Source: a bacterium
Lineage (GTDB): Bacteria > Patescibacteriota > UBA1384 > JAGGWG01
Direction: 5' to 3'
NCBI GenBank assembly: GCA_021157605.1
Contig: JAGGWG010000002.1
Span: forward strand, 1 to 48,888
Length of the DNA: 48,888 bases
The position numbers and the translations under genes are program-made. Below, piece by piece: positions 37,945 through 47,136 of the stretch. The first letter of the stretch is position 1. Each line of letters begins with the position of its first letter. The notes beneath the pieces were generated by a model. That model was not told where the DNA came from and made no database searches. It was given only the letters and a program-made list of their open reading frames with translations.

Positions 37945-38374
37945 CCTTCTGACCCTTTTTCCTGCTGTTGGAGCTAGTTTTTTCCACTTCTTCTCTTTCT
38001 GCTAAAAGCGCTAAAGTTTCTTTGTCTATATCTTTACGTTTTAGTTTTAGTTTTTTACCGCTCAAGTCTCTTAAATAATAAAGCTTGGCGCGGCGCACTT
38101 TTTGTCTCCGTAAAATCTCTATTTTTTTTATTGTCGGAGAGAAGAGGGGATAGATTCTTTCCACACCTACTCCATCAACAACTCTTCTGACAGTAAAACT
38201 CTTGCTTGGACCAGCGCCAGAAGAGATTTTTAAAACCACTCCCTCAAAAATAGAAGTATGGACTTTTCCTTTTTTATCCTTGTATTCCTGATAAACCCTC
38301 ACTACATCACCTGGTTTAACAGGCCAAATTTTTTTCTTGATTTGAGATTGAATTATTTCTTGCCAAGAAGTCAT
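37922..38374 (-). CDS. rplS: 50S ribosomal protein bL19
   Basis: 150 residues. The L19 core (residues ~5-112) includes VKPGDVVRVYQEYKDKKGKVHTSIFEGVVLKISSGAGPSKSFTVRR and GVERIYPLFSPTIKKIEILRRQKVRRAKLYYLRDLSGK. It forms an intersubunit bridge. The last ~35 residues are a Lys/Glu/Ser-rich extension not found in short bL19. ATG 38374 lies 8 nt after TATTCT with TG extension and a TTGATT -35, again leaderless. First gene of rplS-yraN-gltX. Confidence 0.96.
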   Translation of the reverse strand: MTSWQEIIQSQIKKKIWPVKPGDVVRVYQEYKDKKGKVHTSIFEGVVLKISSGAGPSKSFTVRRVVDGVGVERIYPLFSPTIKKIEILRRQKVRRAKLYYLRDLSGKKLKLKRKDIDKETLALLAEREEVEKTSSNSRKKGQKDDKKTKE

Positions 38375-38382
38375 ACGGAAAG

Positions 38383-38411
38383 AGAATAACAGGAAATAAA
38401 AAGAAAATCAA
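38383..38411 (-). promoter_or_regulatory. rplS promoter, leaderless
   Basis: Minus strand TTGATT (38406-38411), 17-bp spacer, TATTCT (38383-38388) with TG extension, 8 nt to the ATG. Confidence 0.6.
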
Positions 38412-38430
38412 GACTAATGTCAGAGAATAA

Positions 38431-38459
38431 TTGCTTTTAAAAAACAGGTTCTGTAAAAT
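38431..38459 (+). promoter_or_regulatory. trpS promoter, leaderless
   Basis: TTGCTT (38431-38436), 17-bp spacer, TAAAAT (38454-38459), 7 nt to the ATG at 38467. The promoter lies inside the longer open frame, showing that the upstream codons are not translated. Confidence 0.65.
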
Positions 38460-38466
38460 TAGGTCA

Positions 38467-39444
38467 ATGAAAAACACAATCCTTTCAGGAATGAGACCTA
38501 CAGGAGCATTGCATCTAGGGCACTATTTTGGCGTTTTAAATAATTGGGTTGCTTTGCAAAACAAATACCACTGCTACTATATGGTGGCTGACTGGCATGC
38601 CTTAACCGATAAAGAAGAATTTCCTTCCCTAAAAGAGGTTGTTAAAGATATGGTAATCACCTGGATGGCTGCCGGCATTGACCCTAAAAAAACGGTTATT
38701 TTCCGTCAATCAGAAGTCAAAGAACATGCTGAATTAGAAGTTTTGCTTTCAATAGTAGCTAAAATGGGAGATTTGCAACGCATACCCACTTATAAAGACG
38801 CTAGCCAAAACTTAAAAAATAAAGTAGGGGTTTTTCTTTACCCTCTTTTACAAGCTGCTGATATCCTACTTTACAGAGCCAATGCTGTCCCTATAGGCGA
38901 AGACCAAATCCCTCATATAGAGTATGCCAGAGTTTTAGCGCAAACTTTAAATAAAATAGCCGGAAAAGAAGTAGTGCCCAAACCTAAACCAATAATTACT
39001 GAAGCTAAAAGAGTGCCCGGCACTGATGGCAAAGCCAAAATGAGTAAATCTTTAGAAAACACTATTAACCTCAAAGACACTGAATTTAAAAAACTCTGGC
39101 CTATTCTCAGTAAAGTCCCCACAGATCCGCAAAGAGTAAAAAAAGATGATCCCGGCAATCCGGCAAAATGTCCAATAATCTACCCCTACGCCCAGTTGGT
39201 TTTAAGTCCAAAAGAGTTAACAACAATGGAAAATAACTGCCGCCAAGCCAAATGGGGCTGCCTGGATTGTAAACGTCAAGTGGCTAAAAGCATCTCTGAA
39301 TTCTTTTTACCTTTCCGACAAAAATATGCCCAGCTAAGTAAAGAGGCGGATCTGGTTGAAAAAGTACTAAAAGCAGGAGCCCAAAAAGCCCAAAAAAAAG
39401 CAGAACAAACACTATCTCTGGTGCGTCCGCTATTTGGACTCTAA
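38467..39444 (+). CDS. trpS: Tryptophanyl-tRNA synthetase
   Basis: Class I synthetase, 325 residues from ATG 38467 (MKNTILSGMRPTGALHLGHYFG, the family's normal N-terminus with the HIGH-type LHLGH). The specificity region HALTD, the GEDQIPHIEYAR motif near residue 145 and KMSKS near 191 are all present. The reading frame is open 12 codons further upstream, but that part overlaps the promoter and is not conserved-looking. The 3' end overlaps the convergent phosphomannomutase gene by 15 nt. Confidence 0.96.
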   Translation: MKNTILSGMRPTGALHLGHYFGVLNNWVALQNKYHCYYMVADWHALTDKEEFPSLKEVVKDMVITWMAAGIDPKKTVIFRQSEVKEHAELEVLLSIVAKMGDLQRIPTYKDASQNLKNKVGVFLYPLLQAADILLYRANAVPIGEDQIPHIEYARVLAQTLNKIAGKEVVPKPKPIITEAKRVPGTDGKAKMSKSLENTINLKDTEFKKLWPILSKVPTDPQRVKKDDPGNPAKCPIIYPYAQLVLSPKELTTMENNCRQAKWGCLDCKRQVAKSISEFFLPFRQKYAQLSKEADLVEKVLKAGAQKAQKKAEQTLSLVRPLFGL

Positions 39445-40779
39445 AACAATTTTTTTCACCCGTTGGAATATATCTTTAAGTAAGGATTTAGAGCGCGCCT
39501 CAAGATTTAATCTTGTAACTGGCTCAGTTTGGGAAGGCCTGATATTTAAATACCAATCTTTAGTTCTTAAAGTTAAACCATCTTCAAAAAAAGCATCTGC
39601 ATCTTGAAACTCTTTTTGCAAAGCAGAGGAAAAAGCCTCAAACCCACTTTGGGGCAAATCAAAGTTCTGTTCTGGCAAAGAGTAAATATCTCTAAACTGC
39701 AACAAAGCCTCTTTCAGACTTTCTTTTTTTTCAGAAAGAAGACCAGCTAATTTTAGAATGCTCAGCATTGAGCTTTCAGAATAAAAAGTCTCAGGATAAA
39801 AATAGTGGCCAGAAACCTCACCGCCAAAAACCGCTTTTCTTCTCCTCATCTCTTTTTTAATAAACGGATAACCTGCTTTGGCACGGAAAAAAGGAACCTT
39901 AAACTCTTTAGCCACTAAATCAAAAGCCATTCGCTTGCGGCAATCAAAAACAACAGGTCCTAACTTTTGTCGCAGAATACTTTGGGCCAAAAGAGCAGCT
40001 GTTAAATCAGGCGGAACCATCTCCTTGGTTAAAGGATCAAAAACTATCATCCGATCGCTATCCCCATCTAAACCAATAATTAAATCAAACTTGCCTTTGG
40101 CTCTTCGCTTGATAAGATTACGGCTTTCAGAAGAAATAGGGTTGGGAGCATTGTTTTTTAGCTCTTTTTGGCTCAGAGAAACTATTTTAAAATCAACAGC
40201 CAAAGCTTTATTAATTAACTCTGCTATTTTAGTGGCACTTCCTCCAAAAGAAAAAAGCAAAACCTTTTTTTTGATTTTTTTATTCTTAATATTATCCAAA
40301 ACAAACTTGGCATAATCAGAATAAACGTCAAGCTTTTCAAAAAAAGGCTTTTGTCCTTCATAAACAAAACTTGCCTTCTCCACCTCTTTTTTCAATGTTT
40401 GTATCTCTCCAACATCAAGAGGGATAACCCCTTTTTTAGAAATCTTCATCCCTACCTCTTCCCAATCACAGTGGGAAGCAGTAATCTGGATACCTAAGTC
40501 AAACTTAAAAAACCCCAAAGCAAAATACAGCATTTCTGTGGGCACCTGCTCTAAAAAATAAACTTTTTTCCCTTGTGCAGAAAGACCGCTGATTAAGGGC
40601 AAAAATAGTTTGCGAGAATGCTCTCTAAAATCACAACCAAGGACTACTTTCTGACTTTGGGGGAGCATTTTCCCTAAAGCAAAACCTATTTTTGCAACTG
40701 TGTCTTCATTGAGATCAATTGGATACCTCCCCCGAATATCAAAGGTGCGAAAAACCTCTCTTTTTGTCTCTTTGTTCAT
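39430..40779 (-). CDS. Phosphomannomutase/phosphoglucomutase
   Basis: 449 residues of the alpha-D-phosphohexomutase family. The phosphoserine loop reads TASHCDWEEVG near residue 99-109 (usual TASHNP), the metal loop DGDSDRM near 238-244, the sugar loop GGEVSGHYFY near 318-327 and the phosphate-binding RPSQTEPVTRL near 416-426. It interconverts hexose-1- and -6-phosphates for sugar-nucleotide synthesis. The loop residues after the catalytic Ser differ from the usual TASHNP, so activity on glucose versus mannose cannot be told. Shine-Dalgarno AGGAG lies 7 nt before the ATG, 3 nt after VanW stops. Confidence 0.9.
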   Translation of the reverse strand: MNKETKREVFRTFDIRGRYPIDLNEDTVAKIGFALGKMLPQSQKVVLGCDFREHSRKLFLPLISGLSAQGKKVYFLEQVPTEMLYFALGFFKFDLGIQITASHCDWEEVGMKISKKGVIPLDVGEIQTLKKEVEKASFVYEGQKPFFEKLDVYSDYAKFVLDNIKNKKIKKKVLLFSFGGSATKIAELINKALAVDFKIVSLSQKELKNNAPNPISSESRNLIKRRAKGKFDLIIGLDGDSDRMIVFDPLTKEMVPPDLTAALLAQSILRQKLGPVVFDCRKRMAFDLVAKEFKVPFFRAKAGYPFIKKEMRRRKAVFGGEVSGHYFYPETFYSESSMLSILKLAGLLSEKKESLKEALLQFRDIYSLPEQNFDLPQSGFEAFSSALQKEFQDADAFFEDGLTLRTKDWYLNIRPSQTEPVTRLNLEARSKSLLKDIFQRVKKIVLESK

Positions 40780-40782
40780 AGT

Positions 40783-42582
40783 TTACTCCTTTTTAGTTCC
40801 TCTTCTGATTATAGCCGGCCAAGCCTTATAGTGACTATAGAACTTCTTTTGGTGAATCAATTTACCCCCCCGATAGACTTTGTAAGTAAAGTAAGCGTCT
40901 GCACCCCAATGAGATTTTTCTTCATAGATTAGTTTGCCTTCAGCTAAACTGTCGTCATCAATATAAATCGGCTCTGGAGGAGCAGTAAAATTATAGGCTT
41001 GAGGTTTTGAAACCACCGCTTTCCTGCCATCACTCTGGCCATAAAAGTAAAAAGTAATCTTATAGCCTTTAACTGCAGCTTGGATCAAGATGGGTCCAGA
41101 AGTGTCATTTTTAAACTTTAAATCAACCTGAGGATAATAAATAGCGGCATCCATCCCGATTGGTGGCTCATAGTAACCAACCCGATAAGCATGGTTATGT
41201 CTTTCTACTACCGGCAAACCGCTATAAATAGCTGCTCTGAACACTGTTGTCGCTACCTGACACAACCCTCCTCCATACTCAGGCACAGTTCGCCTATTTT
41301 TGATAACCAGTTCTGGTAAATAACCTGTCTTAGCACCAATCTCACCCAAGGCTTCACCTAAAGAAAAGGTCTCTCCTTTATTAATCACCAAACCATGAAG
41401 CTTGCTGGCACCATTTTTGATATTATGGATTCTGCTAGCTGAGGAACCATAAAAAGTGCTTTCTCCTTTGCCCAAAAGATCATTAAAATTAAACTCTTGG
41501 TAATTAGCAGAATGAACCGTGGGCAACTGTTGGGAAAGATTAATCTCAATAGAATCAGTGGGATTAGTAAAAAAAGATTTTAGCTTAGCATCTAAATCAT
41601 CCTTATCAAGATACAAGCCATAACGTTCTTTTTCTAAAACAATTAACTGGGAACCCTCAAACTCTAAACGGACATTTCTTCCCGGTTCATCTACCTCCTC
41701 TTTAATCTTGGCATAAATATCGTCTTTTGTTTGGGAATTAACCTGAAAAGAAACTATTTTTTGCAACCCCCTTTTTTCTACTGAAAAATCTATTAAAGAA
41801 AGAAGATCTTCTTTGCTCAATTTGGCTTTAACCTCCCCTTTATACTCCAATTCAAGCGGAGCAAAAGACAAAATATTCTCCACCTGAGGTTTAAGTCCTT
41901 CCAAATCAGAAGTGTTAATATCAGGTTTTAAAACTTGAGGTGTTAACAATAATTCATTTCTAAGCAAAGAAAAAGTATCCTCAAGAGATTTGCTCAATAC
42001 CTCCTTACTTACACCCAAACCTTCTTCTTCCTTTTTGATTTTTAACTCACCATTTTCTAAAAAATACTCTGCTGGATGAGAAAGATTGGAAAGAGCAACC
42101 TGCAATTCTTGAACCTTATCCTGGTTTTTTATCTCTATTAAAAGAGGCATTTGGTAATGAAGAACAAGCAGACGCACAATCTGAGGAAATTGCCAAATCA
42201 CCTCTTTAAAATTCTTTGGGTGTCCCAAATGAAAAAGGTCTTTTAGGGTTTCTTCAATCTTAAACTCAACCCCAAAATCAGAAATCTTTGCTTTTGTTTT
42301 CTTCTCTCCACAAACCACTAATATCTCCTGCTTTTGGTAAGCCTCAACCTTGTCCTTAATTTTGGCAAACGCTTCTTCTGGAGAAAGAGAACTAACCTCA
42401 ATACCAGCTACCTTAGTTTGGGGATAAAACTTAGTATTAAAAACTAAAGCTAAACCAAAAACCAAAACAACCAAAAACCCCAAGACAATAAACAAAAGTG
42501 AAAGAACAAAACTCAATATCTTCAGTCTCTTTTTTTTAAAACTCTGGCTCTTTGATTTCTTTTTGTTCTTTGAGGCAGACAT
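40783..42582 (-). CDS. VanW-family surface protein with peptidoglycan-binding-type domains
   Basis: 599 residues from ATG 42582. Lys-rich N-terminus, one membrane anchor (about 20-45), two repeats of a PG_binding_4-like domain (about 55-330), and the VanW domain (about 375-510: STFYGSSASRIHNIKNGASKLHGLVINKGETFSLGEALG and VPEYGGGLCQVATTVFRAAI with the conserved GGxCQ). Extracellular; function unknown. The frame is open 12 codons upstream, but a TTGAAC/TATAAT promoter ends 6 nt before ATG 42582. It follows the pyrophosphatase gene and precedes phosphomannomutase by 3 nt. Confidence 0.9.
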   Translation of the reverse strand: MSASKNKKKSKSQSFKKKRLKILSFVLSLLFIVLGFLVVLVFGLALVFNTKFYPQTKVAGIEVSSLSPEEAFAKIKDKVEAYQKQEILVVCGEKKTKAKISDFGVEFKIEETLKDLFHLGHPKNFKEVIWQFPQIVRLLVLHYQMPLLIEIKNQDKVQELQVALSNLSHPAEYFLENGELKIKKEEEGLGVSKEVLSKSLEDTFSLLRNELLLTPQVLKPDINTSDLEGLKPQVENILSFAPLELEYKGEVKAKLSKEDLLSLIDFSVEKRGLQKIVSFQVNSQTKDDIYAKIKEEVDEPGRNVRLEFEGSQLIVLEKERYGLYLDKDDLDAKLKSFFTNPTDSIEINLSQQLPTVHSANYQEFNFNDLLGKGESTFYGSSASRIHNIKNGASKLHGLVINKGETFSLGEALGEIGAKTGYLPELVIKNRRTVPEYGGGLCQVATTVFRAAIYSGLPVVERHNHAYRVGYYEPPIGMDAAIYYPQVDLKFKNDTSGPILIQAAVKGYKITFYFYGQSDGRKAVVSKPQAYNFTAPPEPIYIDDDSLAEGKLIYEEKSHWGADAYFTYKVYRGGKLIHQKKFYSHYKAWPAIIRRGTKKE

Positions 42583-42588
42583 TAACTC

Positions 42589-42618
42589 ATTATAAGGGAT
42601 AACTATCCCCGAGTTCAA
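42589..42618 (-). promoter_or_regulatory. VanW gene promoter, leaderless
   Basis: Minus strand TTGAAC (42613-42618), 18-bp spacer, TATAAT (42589-42594), 6 nt to the ATG at 42582. Confidence 0.65.
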
Positions 42619-44564
42619 CCAACAAAAATTTTAACAAAGACCAAAGCAACAATAGACATTAATTTGATTAGAATATTCATTGAAGGACCTGAGGTATCCT
42701 TAAAAGGATCTCCGACAGTATCCCCAATAACCGAAGCTTTGTGTGCCTCTGACCCTTTGCCACCAAAAGCTCCTTTTTCAATAAACTTTTTGGCATTATC
42801 CCAAGCACCACCACCATTAGCCATCATTAAAGCCAACATCACCCCTGAAGCTAAAGCACCGGCTAAAACCCCGGCAACAGATAGTTTGCTGACAAACAAA
42901 CCAAAAACAAGAGGTGTAGCTACAGCCAAAAGACCGGGGACTACCATCTGCTTAAGAGCAACAGAGGTGGCAATAGCCACACAGCGTGCATAATCAGCCT
43001 GCGCTCTGCCTTGCAACAAACCTTTTATCTCAGAAAACTGACGTCTCACCTCTTTAACAATAGCAAACCCAGCCTTGCCTACAGCCCGCATAGTTAAAGC
43101 TGCAAATAAAAACGGCACTGAGGCTCCAATCAAAACACCCATTACCACCTCTGGGTTAATAAGATCAATAACTTCAAGGCCAGCTGATTGGGCATAAGCA
43201 GAAAAAAGAGCCAAAGCTGTTAAAGCCGCAGAACCAATAGCAAAACCCTTTCCTAAAGCCGCAGTAGTATTGCCTAAAGCGTCTAACTCATCAGTGACCT
43301 TACGCCTGTCCTCTGCTCCAGTCATCTCAGCTATACCTCCAGCATTGTCAGCAATCGGGCCATAAGCATCAATAGACATTGTCATCCCAATAGTGGAAAG
43401 CATGCCCACACCAGCTAAAGCAATACCAAAAAGACCAGCAAAGTAATAAGCAAAATATGTGGTTAAGCCAATAAAAACAGCTGGAAGAAACACACTTTCC
43501 ATACCTACAGCTAAACCCTCAATAATATTAGTAGCCGGACCTGTTTGCGAAGCTTCAGCTATCTTTCTGATAGGCTTACCAGAAGTATAATACTCAATTA
43601 TGACTGAAAGCAGAATACCCAAAACTGCACCTAAAAACACTGGCCAAAAGTAAACAAATTCCATATTTTGCCAAACCACAAAACTACCCACACCCAAAAG
43701 CAAAAAAGCAACTGAAATAAAGTTAGCTGTGCGCAAAACCAAAGCTGGATTTTTGCTCTTAAATAAACGAATCAACAATAAAGACAAAAGGGAAGACAAA
43801 AGACCAATAGCAACCACATAAAGGGGGAGATACTTGGCTGAACTCCCATATACTGCTCCCAAAATAACAGCCGCTACCACTGATCCTAAATAAGATTCAA
43901 AAAGATCAGCACCCATACCAGCGGTATCACCAACATTGTCACCCACATTGTCAGCAATTACCGCTGGGTTGCGAGGATCATCCTCAGGGATACCAGCTTC
44001 AACCTTGCCCACTAAATCAGCACCAACATCTGCTCCTTTGGTATAAATACCTCCGCCAACACGGGCAAATAAAGCCACTGAAGAAGCACCCATTGAAAAA
44101 GCACTTAAAACAAAAAGATCCTTATTGGCCAAATAAAGGACAACAAAAAGCAAGCCCATAAGACCTAAAGAAGCCACTGACAATCCCATTACCGCACCAC
44201 CGCTCAAAGCTGTTTGCAAAGCTGGATTTAAACCATCTTGTGCTCTTTCCTCTGTTTTTACATTAGCCGAAGTAGCTGCCTTCATACCAAAATATCCAGC
44301 CAAAAGAGAAAGCACAGCTCCCAAAATATAAGCTGCTCCGGAAAAAATACCAAACTGCCACCAAAGAACTATAAAAATTAAACCAACAAAAACAGCAATT
44401 ACTGAGTACTCTTTTTGCAAAAAAGTATCCGCTCCTTTTTGGATATAAGAAGCAATTTTTAAAGCCTTCTGGTCTTTAACTTTGAGGCGGTAAATGTGAT
44501 AAAAGTTTAAAAGAGCGGCCAAAAGACCTAAAAACCCAACCAAAAAAAGCCAGCTGATTTGCAT
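42615..44564 (-). CDS. hppA: Membrane-bound ion-translocating pyrophosphatase, K+-dependent type
   Basis: 649 residues, about 16 membrane segments. The PPi-binding loop [47 protein letters not shown] is at about residues 178-224, a second acidic loop near 390-420 and the third ([13 protein letters not shown]...[14 protein letters not shown]) near 580-630. The segment [19 protein letters not shown] carries Ala in the position that is Lys in K+-independent enzymes, so it should need K+. H+ or Na+ as the pumped ion cannot be told. It recovers energy from biosynthetic pyrophosphate and builds a membrane gradient. The likely start ATG has TAATTT 6 nt upstream. Confidence 0.96.
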   Translation of the reverse strand: MQISWLFLVGFLGLLAALLNFYHIYRLKVKDQKALKIASYIQKGADTFLQKEYSVIAVFVGLIFIVLWWQFGIFSGAAYILGAVLSLLAGYFGMKAATSANVKTEERAQDGLNPALQTALSGGAVMGLSVASLGLMGLLFVVLYLANKDLFVLSAFSMGASSVALFARVGGGIYTKGADVGADLVGKVEAGIPEDDPRNPAVIADNVGDNVGDTAGMGADLFESYLGSVVAAVILGAVYGSSAKYLPLYVVAIGLLSSLLSLLLIRLFKSKNPALVLRTANFISVAFLLLGVGSFVVWQNMEFVYFWPVFLGAVLGILLSVIIEYYTSGKPIRKIAEASQTGPATNIIEGLAVGMESVFLPAVFIGLTTYFAYYFAGLFGIALAGVGMLSTIGMTMSIDAYGPIADNAGGIAEMTGAEDRRKVTDELDALGNTTAALGKGFAIGSAALTALALFSAYAQSAGLEVIDLINPEVVMGVLIGASVPFLFAALTMRAVGKAGFAIVKEVRRQFSEIKGLLQGRAQADYARCVAIATSVALKQMVVPGLLAVATPLVFGLFVSKLSVAGVLAGALASGVMLALMMANGGGAWDNAKKFIEKGAFGGKGSEAHKASVIGDTVGDPFKDTSGPSMNILIKLMSIVALVFVKIFVG

Positions 44565-44654
44565 AAACAGAAATTAGTTTTCTAGAGTCTATATTTTTAT
44601 AAAACACTAAAACCAAAAAGGCAAGTAAAAAAATTTCTATTTTTTAGGTCAAAA

Positions 44655-45770
44655 TCAGGAAAGTATATTTTGATAAACCAAAAGTGTTCTTTTAGCAGTC
44701 TTTTCCCAGTTGTATCTTTTAACCCACTTTCGCCCTCTTAATCTCAAAATATCCCTTAATTTCTGATTTTTTAAAGCGCTGTATATTTTAACCGCCATAT
44801 CCCTAATATCATAAGGGTCAAAAAAGACAGCGCTCTCGTCTAAAACTTCACGTAAACAAGAAATAAAAGAGGCGGCAACTACACCGCCACAGGCAATTGC
44901 CTCCAGAGGAGGAAAGCCAAAACCCTCAGCCAAAGAAGGCATAACCAAAAGAGAAGAAGCTGAATAAACAGCCGGGAGCATCTCTTCTTCAACAAAGCCT
45001 AAAAATCTAACCTCTTTTTCCAAACCTAAGTCTTTCACCTTTTTTGGCACTTCTGGATAACGAGGGTCTTTAGCACCAATTAAAACCAGCTTTTCTTCTA
45101 TACGGTATTCACGTTTGAGTATAGAAAAAGCTTCAAAAAGGCGGAGCAAATTTTTATGCGGGCGCCACTGACCAGCATAAAGAATAAAAGGGTCAAAAAG
45201 ATTGTATTTCTTTCTAAACTTAGCGATTTGATCTTTGCTTTGCGGCCTGAATTTAGACTCAATACCTTCGTAAACTACTGAAATTTTCCCAGAAGGAGCT
45301 TTTAATATCCTTTCCATATCTTTAGCAGTAGCCTGCGAAATGGCAATAATATGATCTGACCTTTTGGCAATCTGGCTAAGCTGAAAGCAATAAGCCCAAC
45401 GTCTGATTGAACTGTGGTTTTTGTCAACAAATTTAGAAATAGTCAAATCATGAATAGTCACCACAAAAGGTTTGGGAGAAAAAATCGGGGCATTAAAATG
45501 AGTAAAATGGATAAGATCAGGATTCTGGGCACGTAAAATATAAGTAAAATCAAGCTGCTCTTTAAAAGAGTAATGAGGAATATCAACCCAAACAGGATTG
45601 GCTCTGACTAAATCATAAGGAATATTTTTTTTAAGCTGAGAGTTGAATATAGGCCTGATAACAATTTCTGACTGCAAAGGCAAAAGGGCTAAGAGCAACT
45701 GCTCAGCATAACGCCCCAAAGCTGAACCAGAACCGACAAATCTCGCATCAACAAGAACCTTTTTAGCCAT
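44655..45770 (-). CDS. Glycosyltransferase family 4
   Basis: 371 residues, GT-B fold. ARFVGSGSALGRYAEQLLLAL near residues 8-28 is the donor/acceptor Gly-rich start, HFTHFNAPIFSPKPFVVTIHDL near 88-110, and the C-terminal EX7E-type motif is EGFGFPPLEAIACGGVVAAS near 279-298. ILYAGQWRPHKNLLRLFEAF near 195-215 is typical of GT4 mannosyl/glucosyltransferases. Sugar unknown. It overlaps the end of the epimerase gene by 8 nt, so both probably act in the same surface-sugar pathway. Confidence 0.9.
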   Translation of the reverse strand: MAKKVLVDARFVGSGSALGRYAEQLLLALLPLQSEIVIRPIFNSQLKKNIPYDLVRANPVWVDIPHYSFKEQLDFTYILRAQNPDLIHFTHFNAPIFSPKPFVVTIHDLTISKFVDKNHSSIRRWAYCFQLSQIAKRSDHIIAISQATAKDMERILKAPSGKISVVYEGIESKFRPQSKDQIAKFRKKYNLFDPFILYAGQWRPHKNLLRLFEAFSILKREYRIEEKLVLIGAKDPRYPEVPKKVKDLGLEKEVRFLGFVEEEMLPAVYSASSLLVMPSLAEGFGFPPLEAIACGGVVAASFISCLREVLDESAVFFDPYDIRDMAVKIYSALKNQKLRDILRLRGRKWVKRYNWEKTAKRTLLVYQNILS

Positions 45771-46692
45771 AAGAAGATTTCACCCAATTTATAGTTCTTT
45801 CCAAGCCGTCTTTGAAATTAACTTTAGGTTTAAAACCAAGCTTCTTTTTGGCTAAAGAGACATCAAGATAGATCCGCCTTACCTCTCCCTCCACTTTGGG
45901 ACCAAACTTGGCTTTAACAAGAGAGTTAAGTATTTTCTTTAGGGAATTATAGATTTCAAGCACAGAAACCTCCTTGCCTGAACCAATGTTAAAAATACCG
46001 CTTTCACGATACAAAAGAGCCAAGTAATTGGCTAAAGCCACATCTTGAACAAAAATAAAATCACGCGTCTGTTTGCCGTCACCAAAAATCACCGGCGCCT
46101 CACCCTGTAAAAATTTGTCAATAAAAATTGAAATCACTCCTGCCTCACCTTTTGGATCTTGGCGCGGCCCAAAAACATTGCTATAACGCAAAACCACGTA
46201 TTTAAATCCAAACAAAGAAGCAAAACATTTTAAATAAAGCTCAGCGCTGCACTTTGAGGCTCCATAAGGGCAAAGAGGCGAAATAGGATGATCTTCCTTA
46301 ACAGGCAATTTCCGAGGCTCTCCATAAATCGCCCCTCCGGAAGAGGCATAAATAATTTTTTTAACCTTAGCTTTACCAGCGGTTTGAAAAAGGCTAATAG
46401 AGCCAGAAACATTAATACGAGCATCCTTTTTGGGGTCAGTGACACTATCGCGCACATTTATCTGCGCTGCTTCATGAATTACAATCTCCGGCTTTTCTTG
46501 GGCGAAAATTCTTTTCAGGCGAGGGGAAATTATATCAACCTGGTAAAACTTTGCTTTTTTATTAACGTTTTTCTTTGAACCCCGACTCAAATTATCAACT
46601 ATAACCACCGGATAACCTTTTTTAATCAGTAAATCAGCAATATGGGAGCCAATAAAACCTGCGCCACCAGTAATTAAAACCTTGGGTTTCAT
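45763..46692 (-). CDS. NAD-dependent epimerase/dehydratase (extended SDR)
   Basis: 309 residues from ATG 46692 (MKPKVLITGGAGFIGSHIADLL). The Rossmann motif GGAGFIG is at about 9-15, catalytic Ser/Thr in IIYASSGGAIYG near 117-128, and YGASKCSAELY (YxxxK) near 145-155, followed by RYSNVFGPRQDP. Close to UDP-glucose 4-epimerase type enzymes. The frame is open 22 codons further upstream, but that part overlaps the terminator at 46731-46756, and TATTTT with a TG extension ends 7 nt before ATG 46692. Coupled to the GT4 gene by overlap. Confidence 0.92.
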   Translation of the reverse strand: MKPKVLITGGAGFIGSHIADLLIKKGYPVVIVDNLSRGSKKNVNKKAKFYQVDIISPRLKRIFAQEKPEIVIHEAAQINVRDSVTDPKKDARINVSGSISLFQTAGKAKVKKIIYASSGGAIYGEPRKLPVKEDHPISPLCPYGASKCSAELYLKCFASLFGFKYVVLRYSNVFGPRQDPKGEAGVISIFIDKFLQGEAPVIFGDGKQTRDFIFVQDVALANYLALLYRESGIFNIGSGKEVSVLEIYNSLKKILNSLVKAKFGPKVEGEVRRIYLDVSLAKKKLGFKPKVNFKDGLERTINWVKSSYG

Positions 46693-46699
46693 TAAACTA

Positions 46700-46708
46700 A
46701 AAATAACA
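46700..46708 (-). promoter_or_regulatory. Epimerase promoter, leaderless
   Basis: Minus strand TGTTATTTT, extended -10, 7 nt before the ATG at 46692. Confidence 0.45.
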
Positions 46709-46730
46709 AAACAAAAACCAAAGCGCAAAC

Positions 46731-46756
46731 AAAAAGCCCTTGCCAAAAACAAGGGC
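46731..46756 (-). terminator. Intrinsic terminator of the 102-residue gene
   Basis: Minus strand GCCCTTG/CAAGGGC (arms 46750-46756 and 46736-46742) followed by TTTTTG. Confidence 0.85.
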
Positions 46757-46768
46757 AAAAGATAACTA

Positions 46769-47077
46769 TTAAATAGCAGACAATAAAATACTCAATCTAT
46801 CTACTAATTCGGGCGGCGGGTAATTGCCCTGATAAAGAAAATCTTCTGCCTTTCGACAAAGATCAATAGCCTCCTTAATCTTTGCCTCAATCTCCCTTTC
46901 ATCTCCATTGCAAACAACAGTAAAGGTGCCATTAACACAGAGTGTGCGCAAATGACCAGCCAAAGAATAGAATTCAACAATTCCTTGATAGCAGTCAAAT
47001 GACTCGAGCTGGGCTAAAAACTGCAAAAAATCAGTCACCATTTTTCGGTGTACGGAGATCTGCAGGTCCACAACCAT
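46769..47077 (-). CDS. Orphan 102-residue protein with strong Shine-Dalgarno
   Basis: 102 residues, mostly helical (VTDFLQFLAQLESF, IEAKIKEAIDLCRKAEDFL), with three cysteines (about positions 29, 48 and 74, plus one near 57) and no membrane segment. I do not recognise it. It is a self-contained unit: the leader contains ACGAGGGAGG (47086-47095) 8 nt before the ATG, the same 10-mer as upstream of the orphan gene at 14181, and a strong terminator follows the stop. Possible -10 elements (TATAAC) lie about 30 nt further upstream. Situated between tRNA-Arg and the epimerase gene. Confidence 0.7.
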   Translation of the reverse strand: MVVDLQISVHRKMVTDFLQFLAQLESFDCYQGIVEFYSLAGHLRTLCVNGTFTVVCNGDEREIEAKIKEAIDLCRKAEDFLYQGNYPPPELVDRLSILLSAI

Positions 47078-47136
47078 CTTCTCTACCTCCCTCGTTTTTC
47101 AAACAGCGTTATATGGTTTGTATACTCTACTATTTT

